In this document: in pieces, positions 18,263-27,266 of the stretch
How positions within the stretch are numbered: the stretch's first letter is position 1
Layout of the letters: each line of letters opens with the position of its first letter
From: Firmicutes bacterium UBA3553
Lineage (GTDB): Bacteria > Bacillota > Clostridia > Tissierellales > Sedimentibacteraceae
Reading direction: 5' to 3'
Assembly: GCA_002381185.1 (NCBI GenBank)
Contig: DFOA01000065.1
Coordinates: 1 to 64,000, forward strand
Length of the DNA: 64,000 nt
Position numbers and translations under genes: made by a program
The notes under the pieces: model-generated
Told to the model about the DNA's origin: nothing
Database searches by the model: none
What the model saw: only the letters and a program-made list of their open reading frames with translations

Positions 18263-18826
18263 TTATAATGGCATAACTGTTTTCTTGTATTCGTTGTTCA
18301 ATATTTGTGCCATGGAGTTATAAATTGCTGAAGCTCCACAAAATATTCCTACATATCCGGCAGCAGTCTTAATTGCATGTATACCTGTAAAATCACCTAT
18401 GGCCAGCATAAAAAACAGAACAGCCAGAGATGAGAATACCACTTGAGTCCCACGGTTGTGCTTTAATGTTCCTATAAACATGAAAAGTGTGAAAATTCCC
18501 CAAATCAACAGGTAATAGCCCATGCTGATTTCATCTGCTGCTTCTATTCCTTCAAATGGTTTAATCCAGATTAAAATCAGAGACCACCAGAAAAAGCCGT
18601 AAGCAGTAAATGCCGTAGCACCAAAGGTATTGTTTTTCTTGAATTCCATTATACCCGCGATAATTTGTGCGGCACCGCCCAATGCAAATCCCATTGCCAC
18701 AATGACGATTGAAAGCGGCATTATTCCCGCATTATGCAAATTAAGCAGTATTGTTGTCATACCAAAACCTAAAAGTCCTAATGGAGCCGGATTGGCAATT
18801 GTTTCAAATTGTCTTTCGTTGCTCAT
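18263..18826 (-). CDS. GPR1/FUN34/YaaH family (acetate/succinate) transporter
   Basis: Membrane protein of 187 residues with six hydrophobic segments. The family hallmark NPAPLGLLGFG lies at residues 12-22, and FWWSLILIW in the middle is also typical. YaaH/SatP proteins are acetate-succinate channels or symporters, which fits a fermenter that produces or reuses acetate. It is a single gene with its own ribosome site (GGAGG) and a shared terminator downstream. Confidence 0.88.
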   Translation of the reverse strand: MSNERQFETIANPAPLGLLGFGMTTILLNLHNAGIMPLSIVIVAMGFALGGAAQIIAGIMEFKKNNTFGATAFTAYGFFWWSLILIWIKPFEGIEAADEISMGYYLLIWGIFTLFMFIGTLKHNRGTQVVFSSLAVLFFMLAIGDFTGIHAIKTAAGYVGIFCGASAIYNSMAQILNNEYKKTVMPL

Positions 18827-19000
18827 TTTTCCTCCAAAATAATATTATTCCTAAAGCCTATTCATATTAGCATACAGATGTTATTAAGGCAAGAAAAATG
18901 TAGAAAAAAGTAATTTATTTCCTTGTTGCATTTTGAATAATAATGTATAATGAGTTAGATAAAAAACAGACAATTAAAATTATATTGGCTTGAGGGTTAT

Positions 19001-19879
19001 ATGGAAAAAATCAATTTGAAAAAATCAATAAACAGTGTTTCTTACCTGATTGTAGGGTGTATTATCACGGCATTTGCCGTAAATTACATTCTTAAGCCTA
19101 ACGGGCTTATTACCAGCGGCATAACAGGGTTGGCAATTATTTTAGAGAAATATATAAATATTAATTACTCTTATATTTATTATTTTGTAACCTTTTTTAT
19201 TCTTATTGTTACATACCTGCTTATGGGAAAGAAAGAAATAATGAAAATTATCTTTCTTTCAATTTTGTATCCTACGGTTTTATTAGTGATGCAAAATTTT
19301 GAATTTAGATTTATAGAAAATGATCTGCTTCTTGCCTCAATTTATTTTTCAATATTTTATGGAATAGGGGTAGGAATGATATTAAGAAAAGGATTCTCTT
19401 TTGGCGGAACAGATACGATTGCAAGAATCCTGAACAAAAAAGTATTTCATTCTGTTAATGTCAGTTATATAATGTTGGTTTTGGATGGAATTGTAATATT
19501 AATATCAGCCTTTACTTTTGGAAGGAATATTGCATTGTACTCTGTTATCAGTCAGTTGATAGTAACAAAAGTTTGTGATTATATAATGTTTGGATTTGGC
19601 ACAAAATTGTACAAGCTGGAAATAATCAGCGGCAAGTACGAGGAAATCAGTAAATTTATTATGTTTGAATTAGGAAGAGGAGTCACAGTTTTTCAGATAA
19701 AGGGCGGTTACACTAATCTTGATAAGATTCAGATAGAATCTGTCTGCTCACCCGGTCAATCCATAATGATACAGAAGTTTATTAAGGAAATTGATCAGGC
19801 TGCATTTGTAAAAGTGCTGCCCATGATATCTGTCTGGGGAAAAGGAAACAGATTTATCGATATTAATACAGAAGACTAA
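19001..19879 (+). CDS. YitT family membrane protein (DUF161 + DUF2179)
   Basis: The 292-residue protein has five to six N-terminal hydrophobic helices, including the conserved KPNGLITSGITGLA and RKGFSFGGTDTIARI segments. The C-terminal cytoplasmic DUF2179 domain starts at about residue 205 with the GRGVTVFQIKGGY pattern. The biochemical role of the family is not established. The upstream TATAAT at about 18948 with a TTGTTG 17 bases before it is a plausible promoter. It is monocistronic. Confidence 0.85.
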   Translation: MEKINLKKSINSVSYLIVGCIITAFAVNYILKPNGLITSGITGLAIILEKYININYSYIYYFVTFFILIVTYLLMGKKEIMKIIFLSILYPTVLLVMQNFEFRFIENDLLLASIYFSIFYGIGVGMILRKGFSFGGTDTIARILNKKVFHSVNVSYIMLVLDGIVILISAFTFGRNIALYSVISQLIVTKVCDYIMFGFGTKLYKLEIISGKYEEISKFIMFELGRGVTVFQIKGGYTNLDKIQIESVCSPGQSIMIQKFIKEIDQAAFVKVLPMISVWGKGNRFIDINTED

Positions 19880-20014
19880 AGTTCACAATTGCTGGTGAAT
19901 GATATTTTGAAACATAAAGGGGGCCTTATTTGCTTGTATGTATGACTTTGCATTTCGGCTCCCATGCTTTTGTTATGAAATTTTAAGTCAGATTAAGCCC
20001 TTCGTTTTTTTGAG

Positions 20015-20380
20015 CTAATCATTATGGCAGCCATGCTCGTGCTCATGGCATGAATCTCCGGAATCAACAATAGATCCGGCAAGCCACTTTTGAGCAACTT
20101 CCATGACATTACCGGAACAACCGCGAAGTACTTCAATGCCGGCAGTGTTTAAAACATTAACTGCGCCGTCTCCCATGTTACCGGCAAGCATAACCTTTAC
20201 GCCTATTTCAGAAAGTGTTTGTGCAATATTTGATTTGCATCCGCAGCCTTCAGGTGAAGGGAGAGTTTCTTGCTTAATGATTTTTTTGTTGTTATCATCA
20301 ATAGTAAATATTGTATAATATTCACAATGACCAAAATGGTTGTCAATTAAATTTTGCCGAGATGGCAGTGCTATTTTCAT
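20015..20380 (-). CDS. NifX/NifB-type (dinitrogenase FeMo-cofactor domain) protein
   Basis: From ATG 20380 (MKIALPS) the protein has 121 residues. GGAGGT lies 6 bases upstream, and an ATG at 20392 overlaps this site and is rejected. The fold features are FGHCEYYTIF near the start, an E-G-C-G-C-K cysteine pair, and GVKVMLAGNMGDGAVNVL. The tail is His/Cys-rich (SCHEHEHGCHND), suggesting metal binding. Family members bind FeMo-cofactor or iron-sulfur precursors, but in non-fixing anaerobes the function is unknown. It is a lone gene with an unusual dyad at its promoter. Confidence 0.85.
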   Translation of the reverse strand: MKIALPSRQNLIDNHFGHCEYYTIFTIDDNNKKIIKQETLPSPEGCGCKSNIAQTLSEIGVKVMLAGNMGDGAVNVLNTAGIEVLRGCSGNVMEVAQKWLAGSIVDSGDSCHEHEHGCHND

Positions 20381-20414
20381 ATATACCTCCATAGTAAATT
20401 ATAATTTAACATAG

Positions 20415-20467
20415 TTATTGACATATGTTATTTATATAATAATACTATAAACGGCATATGTCAATAA
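20415..20467 (-). promoter_or_regulatory. Promoter flanked by 13-bp inverted repeats (NifX-like gene)
   Basis: On the minus strand TTGACA (20464-20459) and TATTAT (20441-20436) are exactly 17 bases apart. Perfect 13-bp inverted arms lie at 20415-20427 and 20455-20467. The right arm covers the -35 box and the left arm lies at about +2 to +14. This suits a repressor that bridges the promoter. Confidence 0.65.
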
Positions 20468-20526
20468 TTAATAGTTAGTTTCCTAAATTATTGTATCAAA
20501 ATTTATGACCGATAAGCTTGAATAAG

Positions 20527-21972
20527 TTACTTTTTAGTTACATATCTGAATTCACGGTGATTTATATTTGTCTTATATGAATTCAAGCTAGTTTCTTTAT
20601 CAAGCAACGGTTGACATTCATCTTTATTTGCTATTATAGCTTGTGGAAATGTAAAAACATTTAATGGATCATATTTTTCCTTTATTGCTCTTAGTCTGTC
20701 TTTATGACTTCCGTAGTATTCTTCTAAGTAATTATTCAGCTCTCTATATGGAAAGTTAATATATGAACCCGCAGTAACAGATTTAAGATATGGGAATTTA
20801 TTTTTTATCCATTTGGAGTTTTCTTCTGAGTAATAATCGTCTTCCCATACGGTTTCAAGCCATATTATATAGCTTGCATTTCTGTAATAAAATGCCGTAT
20901 CGTCTACGGGAACTTCAGATACTTTTCCGCCAAGTGCATACATTGATATACCTGCATAAACTGAGCCTTCAGCACGTGCTTTTATTATATCAACTATATC
21001 AGATATTTCATAGTCACTCAGGTCATTTATAACAAACCGGCTTGCAGACTTAAATTTTTCCCAGTCAGGATATGAACTGCCAATAATCTCAACAGCCTTT
21101 AAAAATGTAACATATTCAAAGTTATATTCTGCATTTTCAAGTTCAAGGAAGCATTTTAATATCTCTTTTGATTCATCAATATCACCATAAAATATACCTC
21201 TTACCAGCATAGATAAGCCATCATTTTCAGAATTATAAATTCTTGAAATGAGTGTTATTCTATTATCTGCTGCCTTCAACCAATTTTGCCATACGTTAAG
21301 AAAAATCTCCTGTTCTTCAGAGCTTACATTAATATAATCTATTTCTATAACAGTAACTTTATCTACTGGATAAGGAAGCTTAAACGTCATATTTACTATT
21401 ACGCCGAAATTGCTGCCGCCTGCACCCCTGCATGCCCAGAAAAGATCTGAATTACAGCATCTGTTAGCTTTAATCAAATCACCCTCATAATTAACAAGTT
21501 CAATTTCAATCAGGCTGTCACAGCCTAATCCCAAATAACGGCAGGAAAGACCCCAGCCTCCGCCTGTTGAGTATCCGCTTACTCCTACTGAAGGGCAAGT
21601 ACCTCCCGGAAATGGGTAACCAATTGATGATACATATTCATATACCTCCTTGTTGGTTACTCCACCCTGCAAATATACCAAGCCTTTGCATTCATCCAAT
21701 TCAATATTGTTCATACGGCTTAAGTCTATAACAAGCGTACAGTTTCCGTTGGAATATCCTTCGTAATTATGCCCCCCGCTTCGTATCCGTATGGGGATAC
21801 AATGCTTTAAGGCCCATACGACAGCATTTGACACATCACATTCGTCAGAGCAGTATACGATAATAAAGGGATATTTTTGTACTGCTCTGTTATAACCCTG
21901 CCTTAATTCATTGTATTCCTTATCAACAGGTAACACAATTTCGCCGGTCAGTCCGCATAAAAAGTCATCCAT
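20527..21972 (-). CDS. BBE-like FAD-linked oxidoreductase (PCMH fold, bicovalent flavin)
   Basis: The 481-residue protein has the FAD-binding PCMH domain. H68 in SGGHNYEGY and C126 in GGTCPSVGVSG occupy the two positions that link FAD covalently in berberine-bridge-type oxidases. The C-terminus ends with a BBE element (YDPLNVFTFPQA). Such enzymes oxidise sugars, alkaloids or polyphenols and often use oxygen. No signal peptide is present. GGAGGAG precedes the ATG. The DUF3298 gene ends 25 bases upstream on the same strand, so the two may be co-transcribed. Substrate unknown. Confidence 0.85.
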   Translation of the reverse strand: MDDFLCGLTGEIVLPVDKEYNELRQGYNRAVQKYPFIIVYCSDECDVSNAVVWALKHCIPIRIRSGGHNYEGYSNGNCTLVIDLSRMNNIELDECKGLVYLQGGVTNKEVYEYVSSIGYPFPGGTCPSVGVSGYSTGGGWGLSCRYLGLGCDSLIEIELVNYEGDLIKANRCCNSDLFWACRGAGGSNFGVIVNMTFKLPYPVDKVTVIEIDYINVSSEEQEIFLNVWQNWLKAADNRITLISRIYNSENDGLSMLVRGIFYGDIDESKEILKCFLELENAEYNFEYVTFLKAVEIIGSSYPDWEKFKSASRFVINDLSDYEISDIVDIIKARAEGSVYAGISMYALGGKVSEVPVDDTAFYYRNASYIIWLETVWEDDYYSEENSKWIKNKFPYLKSVTAGSYINFPYRELNNYLEEYYGSHKDRLRAIKEKYDPLNVFTFPQAIIANKDECQPLLDKETSLNSYKTNINHREFRYVTKK

Positions 21973-21997
21973 AAAAATTACTCCTCCTTATCCTTCG

Positions 21998-22678
21998 TCA
22001 GCACTCGGGATGCCATCCTATCGTCTTATATGGTATTGTAAATTCAACAATTCCTATGGCGTAAGCTCCGATATCGTATTGCTGGTAGCAAATTGTAATT
22101 CCCTCAGGTGTAAGGTAAAAATTTTGTTCATTGAAATACTTAATTATCAAGCTTTTGTATTCTTCAAAATATGTGCCCGGATCTTTCTGGGAATTGTATT
22201 CTGCCTGCTTCAGTATTTCTTCAGTAAGCAAAAGCTTGTAATCAGTGCCTGGCTTAAAAAGACTGTATAGCGGTATGCGCATGCCGCTGCACAATTCCCA
22301 AGTCTCTGAAGTTCTTATGGTACTTCCGTGCGCTCCTCCGGTATATTCATGGTTGTCAAAATAAATACTCAAAAAACAATTCTGGTTATATGTTACATTG
22401 TAGTCCATGTAGAGACCAAAAGTGTTAAACAGAGTATCATTTTTCTGTGAATCATGATATGAATCAACAGCCTGGTCATACATGTAATCGGCAATTCTTA
22501 TAAAGTCATTGACTCTCATGGATATCTGGCTGTTAATGAGCCATTCGGCATATGGATTATATTGTATGCTTACTATCGGATATTTGATTGATAATATCAG
22601 CACGTCAATATCATTGTATTTAAATGTTTTATCATATTTCTGCGTATTAATGATTGCATTATAGCAGTATTTTTTCAT
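21998..22678 (-). CDS. DUF3298-type protein, copy 1
   Basis: The 226-residue protein has a YTGGAHGSTIR core and a C-terminal YQQYDIGAYAIGIVEF segment, as in the DUF3298 domain found in RsiV and PdaC-like proteins. Many members have an export signal or anchor; none is visible here. The last residue is Cys (WHPEC). GGAGGG precedes the start. A paralogue with clear similarity over the whole length lies at 23509-24192, on the far side of a YdcF-like gene. Function unknown; the domain is often linked to cell-envelope stress or peptidoglycan. Confidence 0.7.
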   Translation of the reverse strand: MKKYCYNAIINTQKYDKTFKYNDIDVLILSIKYPIVSIQYNPYAEWLINSQISMRVNDFIRIADYMYDQAVDSYHDSQKNDTLFNTFGLYMDYNVTYNQNCFLSIYFDNHEYTGGAHGSTIRTSETWELCSGMRIPLYSLFKPGTDYKLLLTEEILKQAEYNSQKDPGTYFEEYKSLIIKYFNEQNFYLTPEGITICYQQYDIGAYAIGIVEFTIPYKTIGWHPEC

Positions 22679-22822
22679 TTACATCCCTCCTGCTTTATAA
22701 TATGTTAAATATAAATAAGGGTACTTGAGTCATAGTGAATATGATAAATTTCAGTTGTTGCCTGGAGAATAATAATGTATAATAATTTGTATAAATAATA
22801 GACATTAAATTTGGGAAGAGCA

Positions 22823-23407
22823 ATGAATAAACATAAAAGAATTTGTTTTATATTAATATTGCTTATAATATATATTGCATATATATCTGTTAGCATATAT
22901 TCATACGGCAATGTCAATGAAATTGTGAAAGCTGATGCTGCCATAGTTTTAGGAGCAGCAGCATGGGGCGATAAGCCGTCTCCAGTGTTTGAAGAAAGAA
23001 TAAACCACGGAATATGGCTGTATAAGAACGGGTTTGTTGATAATTTGATTTTTACCGGCGGGAGAGGTGAAAATACTATTTTATCTGAATCGGGTATTGC
23101 TAAAACTTATGCAATGGAAAATTCAGTATCTGGTGAGGATATTTTCATCGAAGAAAAATCAACAATAACTCAGGAGAATATACAATTTGCCGCAGAAATA
23201 GTAAAAGAAAATAATTTTTCCTCTGTTATTGTTGTCAGTGACCCTCTGCATATGAAAAGAGCAATGCTGATGTGCAAGGATTATGGTCTTGAAGCATACT
23301 CGTCACCGACACCCACATCAAAGTACACAACAGCTAAAAGCAAAATATCTTTTTTAGCTCGGGAAGTATTTTATTATATCGGATATCAAATCTATAGGTT
23401 ATTTTAG
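22823..23407 (+). CDS. YdcF/SanA-like (DUF218) membrane-anchored protein
   Basis: From ATG 22823 the protein has 194 residues. It has an N-terminal transmembrane helix (about 6-26) and a DUF218 domain with AAIVLGAAAWGDKPSP, NLIFTGGRGE and VVSDPLHMKRA. Relatives such as SanA and ElyC are linked to envelope integrity. It runs opposite to the flanking DUF3298 paralogues and may be functionally linked to them. A perfect hairpin terminates it. Confidence 0.82.
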   Translation: MNKHKRICFILILLIIYIAYISVSIYSYGNVNEIVKADAAIVLGAAAWGDKPSPVFEERINHGIWLYKNGFVDNLIFTGGRGENTILSESGIAKTYAMENSVSGEDIFIEEKSTITQENIQFAAEIVKENNFSSVIVVSDPLHMKRAMLMCKDYGLEAYSSPTPTSKYTTAKSKISFLAREVFYYIGYQIYRLF

Positions 23408-23426
23408 TAATTATGAAAACAATAGC

Positions 23427-23463
23427 AAAGAAGCTAATTTATAACTTAAAAATTAGCTTCTTT
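23427..23463. terminator. Bidirectional terminator
   Basis: A perfect 14-bp stem (23427-23440 with 23450-23463) with a 9-nt loop has an A-rich 5' arm and a T-rich 3' arm. It separates the convergent YdcF-like and DUF3298 genes. Confidence 0.85.
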
Positions 23464-23508
23464 GTTATTCTTAAATCTACAGCTGTCAGAACTGATAATT
23501 ACATTCAG

Positions 23509-24192
23509 TTAACAGGCTGGGTACCATCCTATAATACAGTATGGAATTGTAAATTCGACAATTCCTGTTGAGTATGGAGCTATGTCATATTGCTGATAGT
23601 AAATGGTTATTCCCTTAGGAGACATAAAGAAGCTATCAGGATTAAAGTTTTTTGTAATTAAGTCCTTGTAATCATCAAAATAAATCCCCGGATCATCTGC
23701 TAAGTTTTTTTCTGCCTGTTTAATTATTTCACGAGCCAGAAGAAGCTTGTAGTCAGTATTGGGCTTAAAGAAACAATAAAGATAAATATTTTCTCCAGTG
23801 CATAATTCCCAGGTGTCGGAAGTCCTTATGGTATTTCCGTGTGCTCCTCCTGTAAATTCATATTTGTCTTTATAAAGACTTAAAAAACAATTATCATTAT
23901 AAGTTATTGTGTATTCCATGTAAGCTTCATAGCCGTGAAATGGAAAATCATTTTCCAGCGAATCCATGTAAGTGCTTATTGCCTGATCATAAAGTGTATT
24001 TGAAACATATCTGAAGTATTCGTCGACCTGCATTCTTATCTGGTTATTTATTTTTCTTTCTGCAAGCGGACTATTATGAACATTTACTATTGGATATTTA
24101 ATAGTAAGTGTCAGCATATTAATGTTATCGTGCCTGAATGTACGATTTATTTCCCGCATGGTAATATCGGCAAAACATCTTGGTGTCCTCAT
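23509..24192 (-). CDS. DUF3298-type protein, copy 2
   Basis: The 227-residue paralogue of the protein at 21998-22678 shares the same blocks: SIKYPIV/TIKYPIV, FTGGAHGNTIRTSDTWELC, FKPNTDYKLLL, and YQQYDIAPYSTGIVEFTIPY, plus a final Cys (WYPAC). By eye about half of the residues are identical. GGGAGGG precedes ATG 24192. The pair probably arose by local duplication and was then split by the ydcF-like gene. No signal sequence is seen, so location is uncertain. Confidence 0.7.
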   Translation of the reverse strand: MRTPRCFADITMREINRTFRHDNINMLTLTIKYPIVNVHNSPLAERKINNQIRMQVDEYFRYVSNTLYDQAISTYMDSLENDFPFHGYEAYMEYTITYNDNCFLSLYKDKYEFTGGAHGNTIRTSDTWELCTGENIYLYCFFKPNTDYKLLLAREIIKQAEKNLADDPGIYFDDYKDLITKNFNPDSFFMSPKGITIYYQQYDIAPYSTGIVEFTIPYCIIGWYPAC

Positions 24193-24266
24193 TTACAACC
24201 CTCCCGAATTATATTATGCTCCAGTATAATAAAAGTGCATTTATTAACAAAAACAGGAGATAAGAA

Positions 24267-24313
24267 TATAAAAGCAGAAGTTATCTGTAAATATAGATGC
24301 TTCTGCTTTTATA
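24267..24313 (-). terminator. Terminator of the cupin gene
   Basis: A perfect 14-bp stem (24267-24280 with 24300-24313) has a loop that can form a small ATCT/AGAT inner stem. The arm ends supply a TTTT-rich run on the minus strand. Confidence 0.7.
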
Positions 24314-24322
24314 ATTTAATAT

Positions 24323-24955
24323 TTAATGTTCTGCAGCCTGTGCTTCTTCCTTGGTTTCATGAACAGTGCCGTGAGGATGGTTCGGCGGTGCATAAATTGA
24401 ATATAATTTCAGCGGTTCATTGCCTGTATTGATTAGATTGTGCCATTTTCCTGCGGGAATTATAAATATAAAATCATCGTCCACATAAGCCTCAAAATCA
24501 GATAAATCTTCATTATCACCCATTCTGACAACCCCATGGCCTTCTTCAATCCCTATGAATTGATCAACATCGGGATGCATCTCTAAGCCGATATCTTCTC
24601 CAGGATTCAGGCTCATAAGTGTCAGTTGTAGGTTGTTTCCGGTCCATAAGGTATTGCGGAAGCTGTTATTTTGCTCCGCTGCATCATTAATGTCGACTGC
24701 AAACGGCTCAGGGCCATAATCCAACAATTCTATTGAATAATTATTGTTGGGATATGGTCTTCGTTCAGGTCTTACATTATGGGAGGTGACATCATATGGA
24801 AGTTGATTTGCATATTGGTTAATGTAATAAGGTCTGTACATTGGATGAGGATATGGGGATGAATACATTCTTCGCATGCTATGCACCATGTCAGGATTAT
24901 ACCAAGGCATATTTCTATAATTCGGGCATGGATAATTATTATAAGCGTTATACAT
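24323..24955 (-). CDS. Cupin-domain protein with Tyr/Pro/Asn-rich N-terminus, possible spore coat protein
   Basis: The 210-residue protein has two parts. Residues 1-70 are rich in Tyr, Pro, Asn and Met (for example NNYPCPNYRNMPWYN), as in spore coat proteins. Residues 75-205 form a single cupin with a metal-binding pattern (LEMHPDVDQFIGIEEGHGVV, then IIPAGKWHNLINTG) and an APPNHPHGT end. The small gene at 25012 lies 56 bases upstream on the same strand. The coat role is inferred from composition only; the enzymatic substrate is unknown. Confidence 0.75.
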   Translation of the reverse strand: MYNAYNNYPCPNYRNMPWYNPDMVHSMRRMYSSPYPHPMYRPYYINQYANQLPYDVTSHNVRPERRPYPNNNYSIELLDYGPEPFAVDINDAAEQNNSFRNTLWTGNNLQLTLMSLNPGEDIGLEMHPDVDQFIGIEEGHGVVRMGDNEDLSDFEAYVDDDFIFIIPAGKWHNLINTGNEPLKLYSIYAPPNHPHGTVHETKEEAQAAEH

Positions 24956-25011
24956 TGTTTTTCCTTCCTTTCATAAGCTTATAATCATCATATGCCCGAA
25001 TTCTGTAGATG

Positions 25012-25188
25012 CTAATCTCTCCTTATCAAATCTTCTAAATCATCTGTTTTTTTGTATTTTTTACTTTCTAATTTTATAAAGTTTTTGATGTCCATGTCAG
25101 ATGCTGTTTCGGCTTTTATCTGATCCATCATTAGTTTAGCTTCTGTATGAACAGTATTCATTTCATTTTCTGTATGATTTTCAGTCAT
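25012..25188 (-). CDS. Small hydrophilic protein, 58 residues
   Basis: A short frame from ATG 25188 to TAG 25012 has an AAAGGA ribosome site 6 bases before the start. The product is charged and predicted helical, beginning MTENHTENEMNTVHTEAK and ending LEDLIRRD. No Cys and no membrane segment are present. It precedes the coat-like cupin gene on the same strand. I do not recognise a family. The ribosome site, codon use and length support it as a real gene. Confidence 0.6.
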   Translation of the reverse strand: MTENHTENEMNTVHTEAKLMMDQIKAETASDMDIKNFIKLESKKYKKTDDLEDLIRRD

Positions 25189-25327
25189 TATTTTAATCCT
25201 TTCTTTGTTTTTTTTATTATTTGCAGTCAGATAAAAATTAAACAGCTTTTATACATAATAGAGAATAAGAAATTTCAAGGTTGGTGTAATAAATTATTTT
25301 AAAATCTAATACTTTAATTAAGCTTAT

Positions 25328-25360
25328 AAAAAAACAGGAATATGATTGAAAATATTCCTG
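25328..25360 (-). terminator. Terminator of the blaI-M56 unit
   Basis: On the minus strand a 9-bp stem (25352-25360 with 25335-25343) is followed by seven T (25334-25328). This is a classical intrinsic terminator 23 bases after the M56 stop. Confidence 0.9.
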
Positions 25361-25383
25361 CCTTTTCTTCATTTCTAACCACC

Positions 25384-26787
25384 CTAATAATCCATATCTA
25401 TATTTCTGTATCCTGTTATTTTCCAGTTGCCTTCAATTTTTTCGAGCTCTGCTAATCCTTTTGCAGTACCTGTAGTTTCTGTCCCATCATTTGAAATTAA
25501 TTTCAGCTGTACTTCAAAATTATAACCGGCTTCATTATTCTCAATATTATATTTATTTTCAGAAAGCTGGAGTCCAACAACCTGCATAGTATAATTTCCT
25601 TCATGACATGCCTGGGCAAACCTCAGATTTTCTCTGTTTTTTAATAAAGTGCTGTATGCACTGTCAGTCATCAATAATTTTATTACTTCATCATTAATCT
25701 GCATTGCTTTTGACAGTTCTTCAGGATTTGAAGTATTTAAGTTTAATACGGATTTGTAATTATCAATTTCTTTGGCATTCACAGTATATAAATCCATAAT
25801 AAAGCTGTTAATAATTTTTATATTTTCATCTACAGGGAGCTGGTATTCTTCATCCTTTATAGGGTTTGTTACAAATGAAATAACAATGATGAGAACAATA
25901 ACAACTGATGCCGCAAGAATCCAAAAGGACGGTTTCCTGTAGTTTAGAATATTTTTTATTCTTGACTTGGCATTGCTTTCTCCAAATGGCAAGGGGATTA
26001 ATGATCTGCTTTGCTTCACTGACAATGCCAGCAGGGTATTTGAATAATCTAGCCGTATATCCTCATTTGTGCTTTTCATTACACTTTCATCACATGACAT
26101 CTCCATATCCTTTGACATGAGAAAATATGAAATCCACATTAAAGGGTTGAACCAATGTATCGTAAGTGCAGTAAATGCAATGATTTTAATTATATAATCA
26201 TATCTTTTGATGTGCGTCTGCTCATGTTTTAATATATATTTCAGTTCATTTTCTGACATGTTTACAGGAATAAATATTTTCGGTTTAGTTATTCCCAAAA
26301 CAAAAGGTGTATTTATTTGATCAGTTTCAAAAATATTGTCATTAACAAGTGTAGCTGTAGTAAGCTTAGTTTTTAATTTAAAGTAAGAAGCAACCCCGTA
26401 GATTGAAAGAATTATTATTCCGGCAATCCATACATATGTACACATTTCTGTAATTATGTTAATGGGCTTAACACTTGTGGATGGATTTAAAGGCAGCAAT
26501 GATGATTGTACGGGATTATCCGCTGTATTATTAATTGAATCTCCGGTATCAGCTGCAGGATTTTCGAAGTCAATATTTTCAGGGATAGAATCCGTATATG
26601 AGGGCATCAGACTTATATGGCTTTCAAGAGTAAACGGGCATAGTAACCTAAATAACACAACTATCCAAAGAGCATATGAAAAAATCTTCGGTGCTTTATT
26701 CAGAAAAAATCTTGCTGCTATAACTGCCAATGCAGCATAGCTTGCAGTCAAACTCATATTAAGTACGGTCAAAAAAACTCTGCTCAT
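25384..26787 (-). CDS. BlaR1/MecR1-like M56 family metallopeptidase
   Basis: The 467-residue protein has four transmembrane regions and a zinc-protease motif HEQTH at 188-192, which is the cytoplasmic M56 site. The following MSCDES and the residues around it also match M56. After a further transmembrane segment (about 285-305) there is an extracellular domain of about 160 residues instead of a penicillin-binding sensor. M56 proteases cut a partner BlaI-type repressor on signal. The start overlaps the BlaI stop (ATGA), so the two are coupled. The inducer is unknown and probably not a beta-lactam. Confidence 0.88.
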   Translation of the reverse strand: MSRVFLTVLNMSLTASYAALAVIAARFFLNKAPKIFSYALWIVVLFRLLCPFTLESHISLMPSYTDSIPENIDFENPAADTGDSINNTADNPVQSSLLPLNPSTSVKPINIITEMCTYVWIAGIIILSIYGVASYFKLKTKLTTATLVNDNIFETDQINTPFVLGITKPKIFIPVNMSENELKYILKHEQTHIKRYDYIIKIIAFTALTIHWFNPLMWISYFLMSKDMEMSCDESVMKSTNEDIRLDYSNTLLALSVKQSRSLIPLPFGESNAKSRIKNILNYRKPSFWILAASVVIVLIIVISFVTNPIKDEEYQLPVDENIKIINSFIMDLYTVNAKEIDNYKSVLNLNTSNPEELSKAMQINDEVIKLLMTDSAYSTLLKNRENLRFAQACHEGNYTMQVVGLQLSENKYNIENNEAGYNFEVQLKLISNDGTETTGTAKGLAELEKIEGNWKITGYRNIDMDY

Positions 26788-27143
26788 TTTGTTGCCTCCT
26801 CAATCATTTTTTTGATTTCTTCAGCCTCCTTTTTTGAAAGCTTTTTATCCTTTAAAAATGCGGCAATAAATGTCGGAAGAGAATTATCAAATGATTTTTC
26901 AAGCAGCGTTTCACTTTCATGTTTTTGAACCTGTTCCTTAGTAATTAAAGATATTACAGTAGCGTTTTCATTTTTTAATATTCCTCGTTCTGAAAGCTTT
27001 CTTATCATAGTATAGGTTGTTGATTTTTTCCACCCGAGTTTTTGAAAGCATACTTTTGAAAGCTCAGTAGAATTTACAGGCTCCAAATCCCAAATAATAT
27101 CTAAAAACTTATATTCAGCATCAAACAGTTTAAATTCCTCCAT
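26784..27143 (-). CDS. BlaI/MecI-family repressor
   Basis: From ATG 27143 (MEEFKLFD) the protein has 119 residues. GGAGGT lies 7 bases upstream; an in-frame GTG at 27152 overlaps that site and is rejected. The winged-helix region has the family pattern VNSTELSKVC and KKSTTYTMIRKLSERGIL. The C-terminal dimerisation helices carry the usual protease-sensitive region. It is paired with the M56 protease and presumably represses its own operon. A canonical TACA-TGTA operator is not evident upstream. Confidence 0.9.
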   Translation of the reverse strand: MEEFKLFDAEYKFLDIIWDLEPVNSTELSKVCFQKLGWKKSTTYTMIRKLSERGILKNENATVISLITKEQVQKHESETLLEKSFDNSLPTFIAAFLKDKKLSKKEAEEIKKMIEEATK

Positions 27144-27266
27144 TGAATTCACCTCCAGGTTTATTCTGATAAATCTTTATAATTAAGTCTATCATGATAA
27201 ACCGGTGGCGTCAAGTAAGCGTTTGAGAATATTTTTTGTCCTTGTCTCTATCTGTGCAAGAAACAA

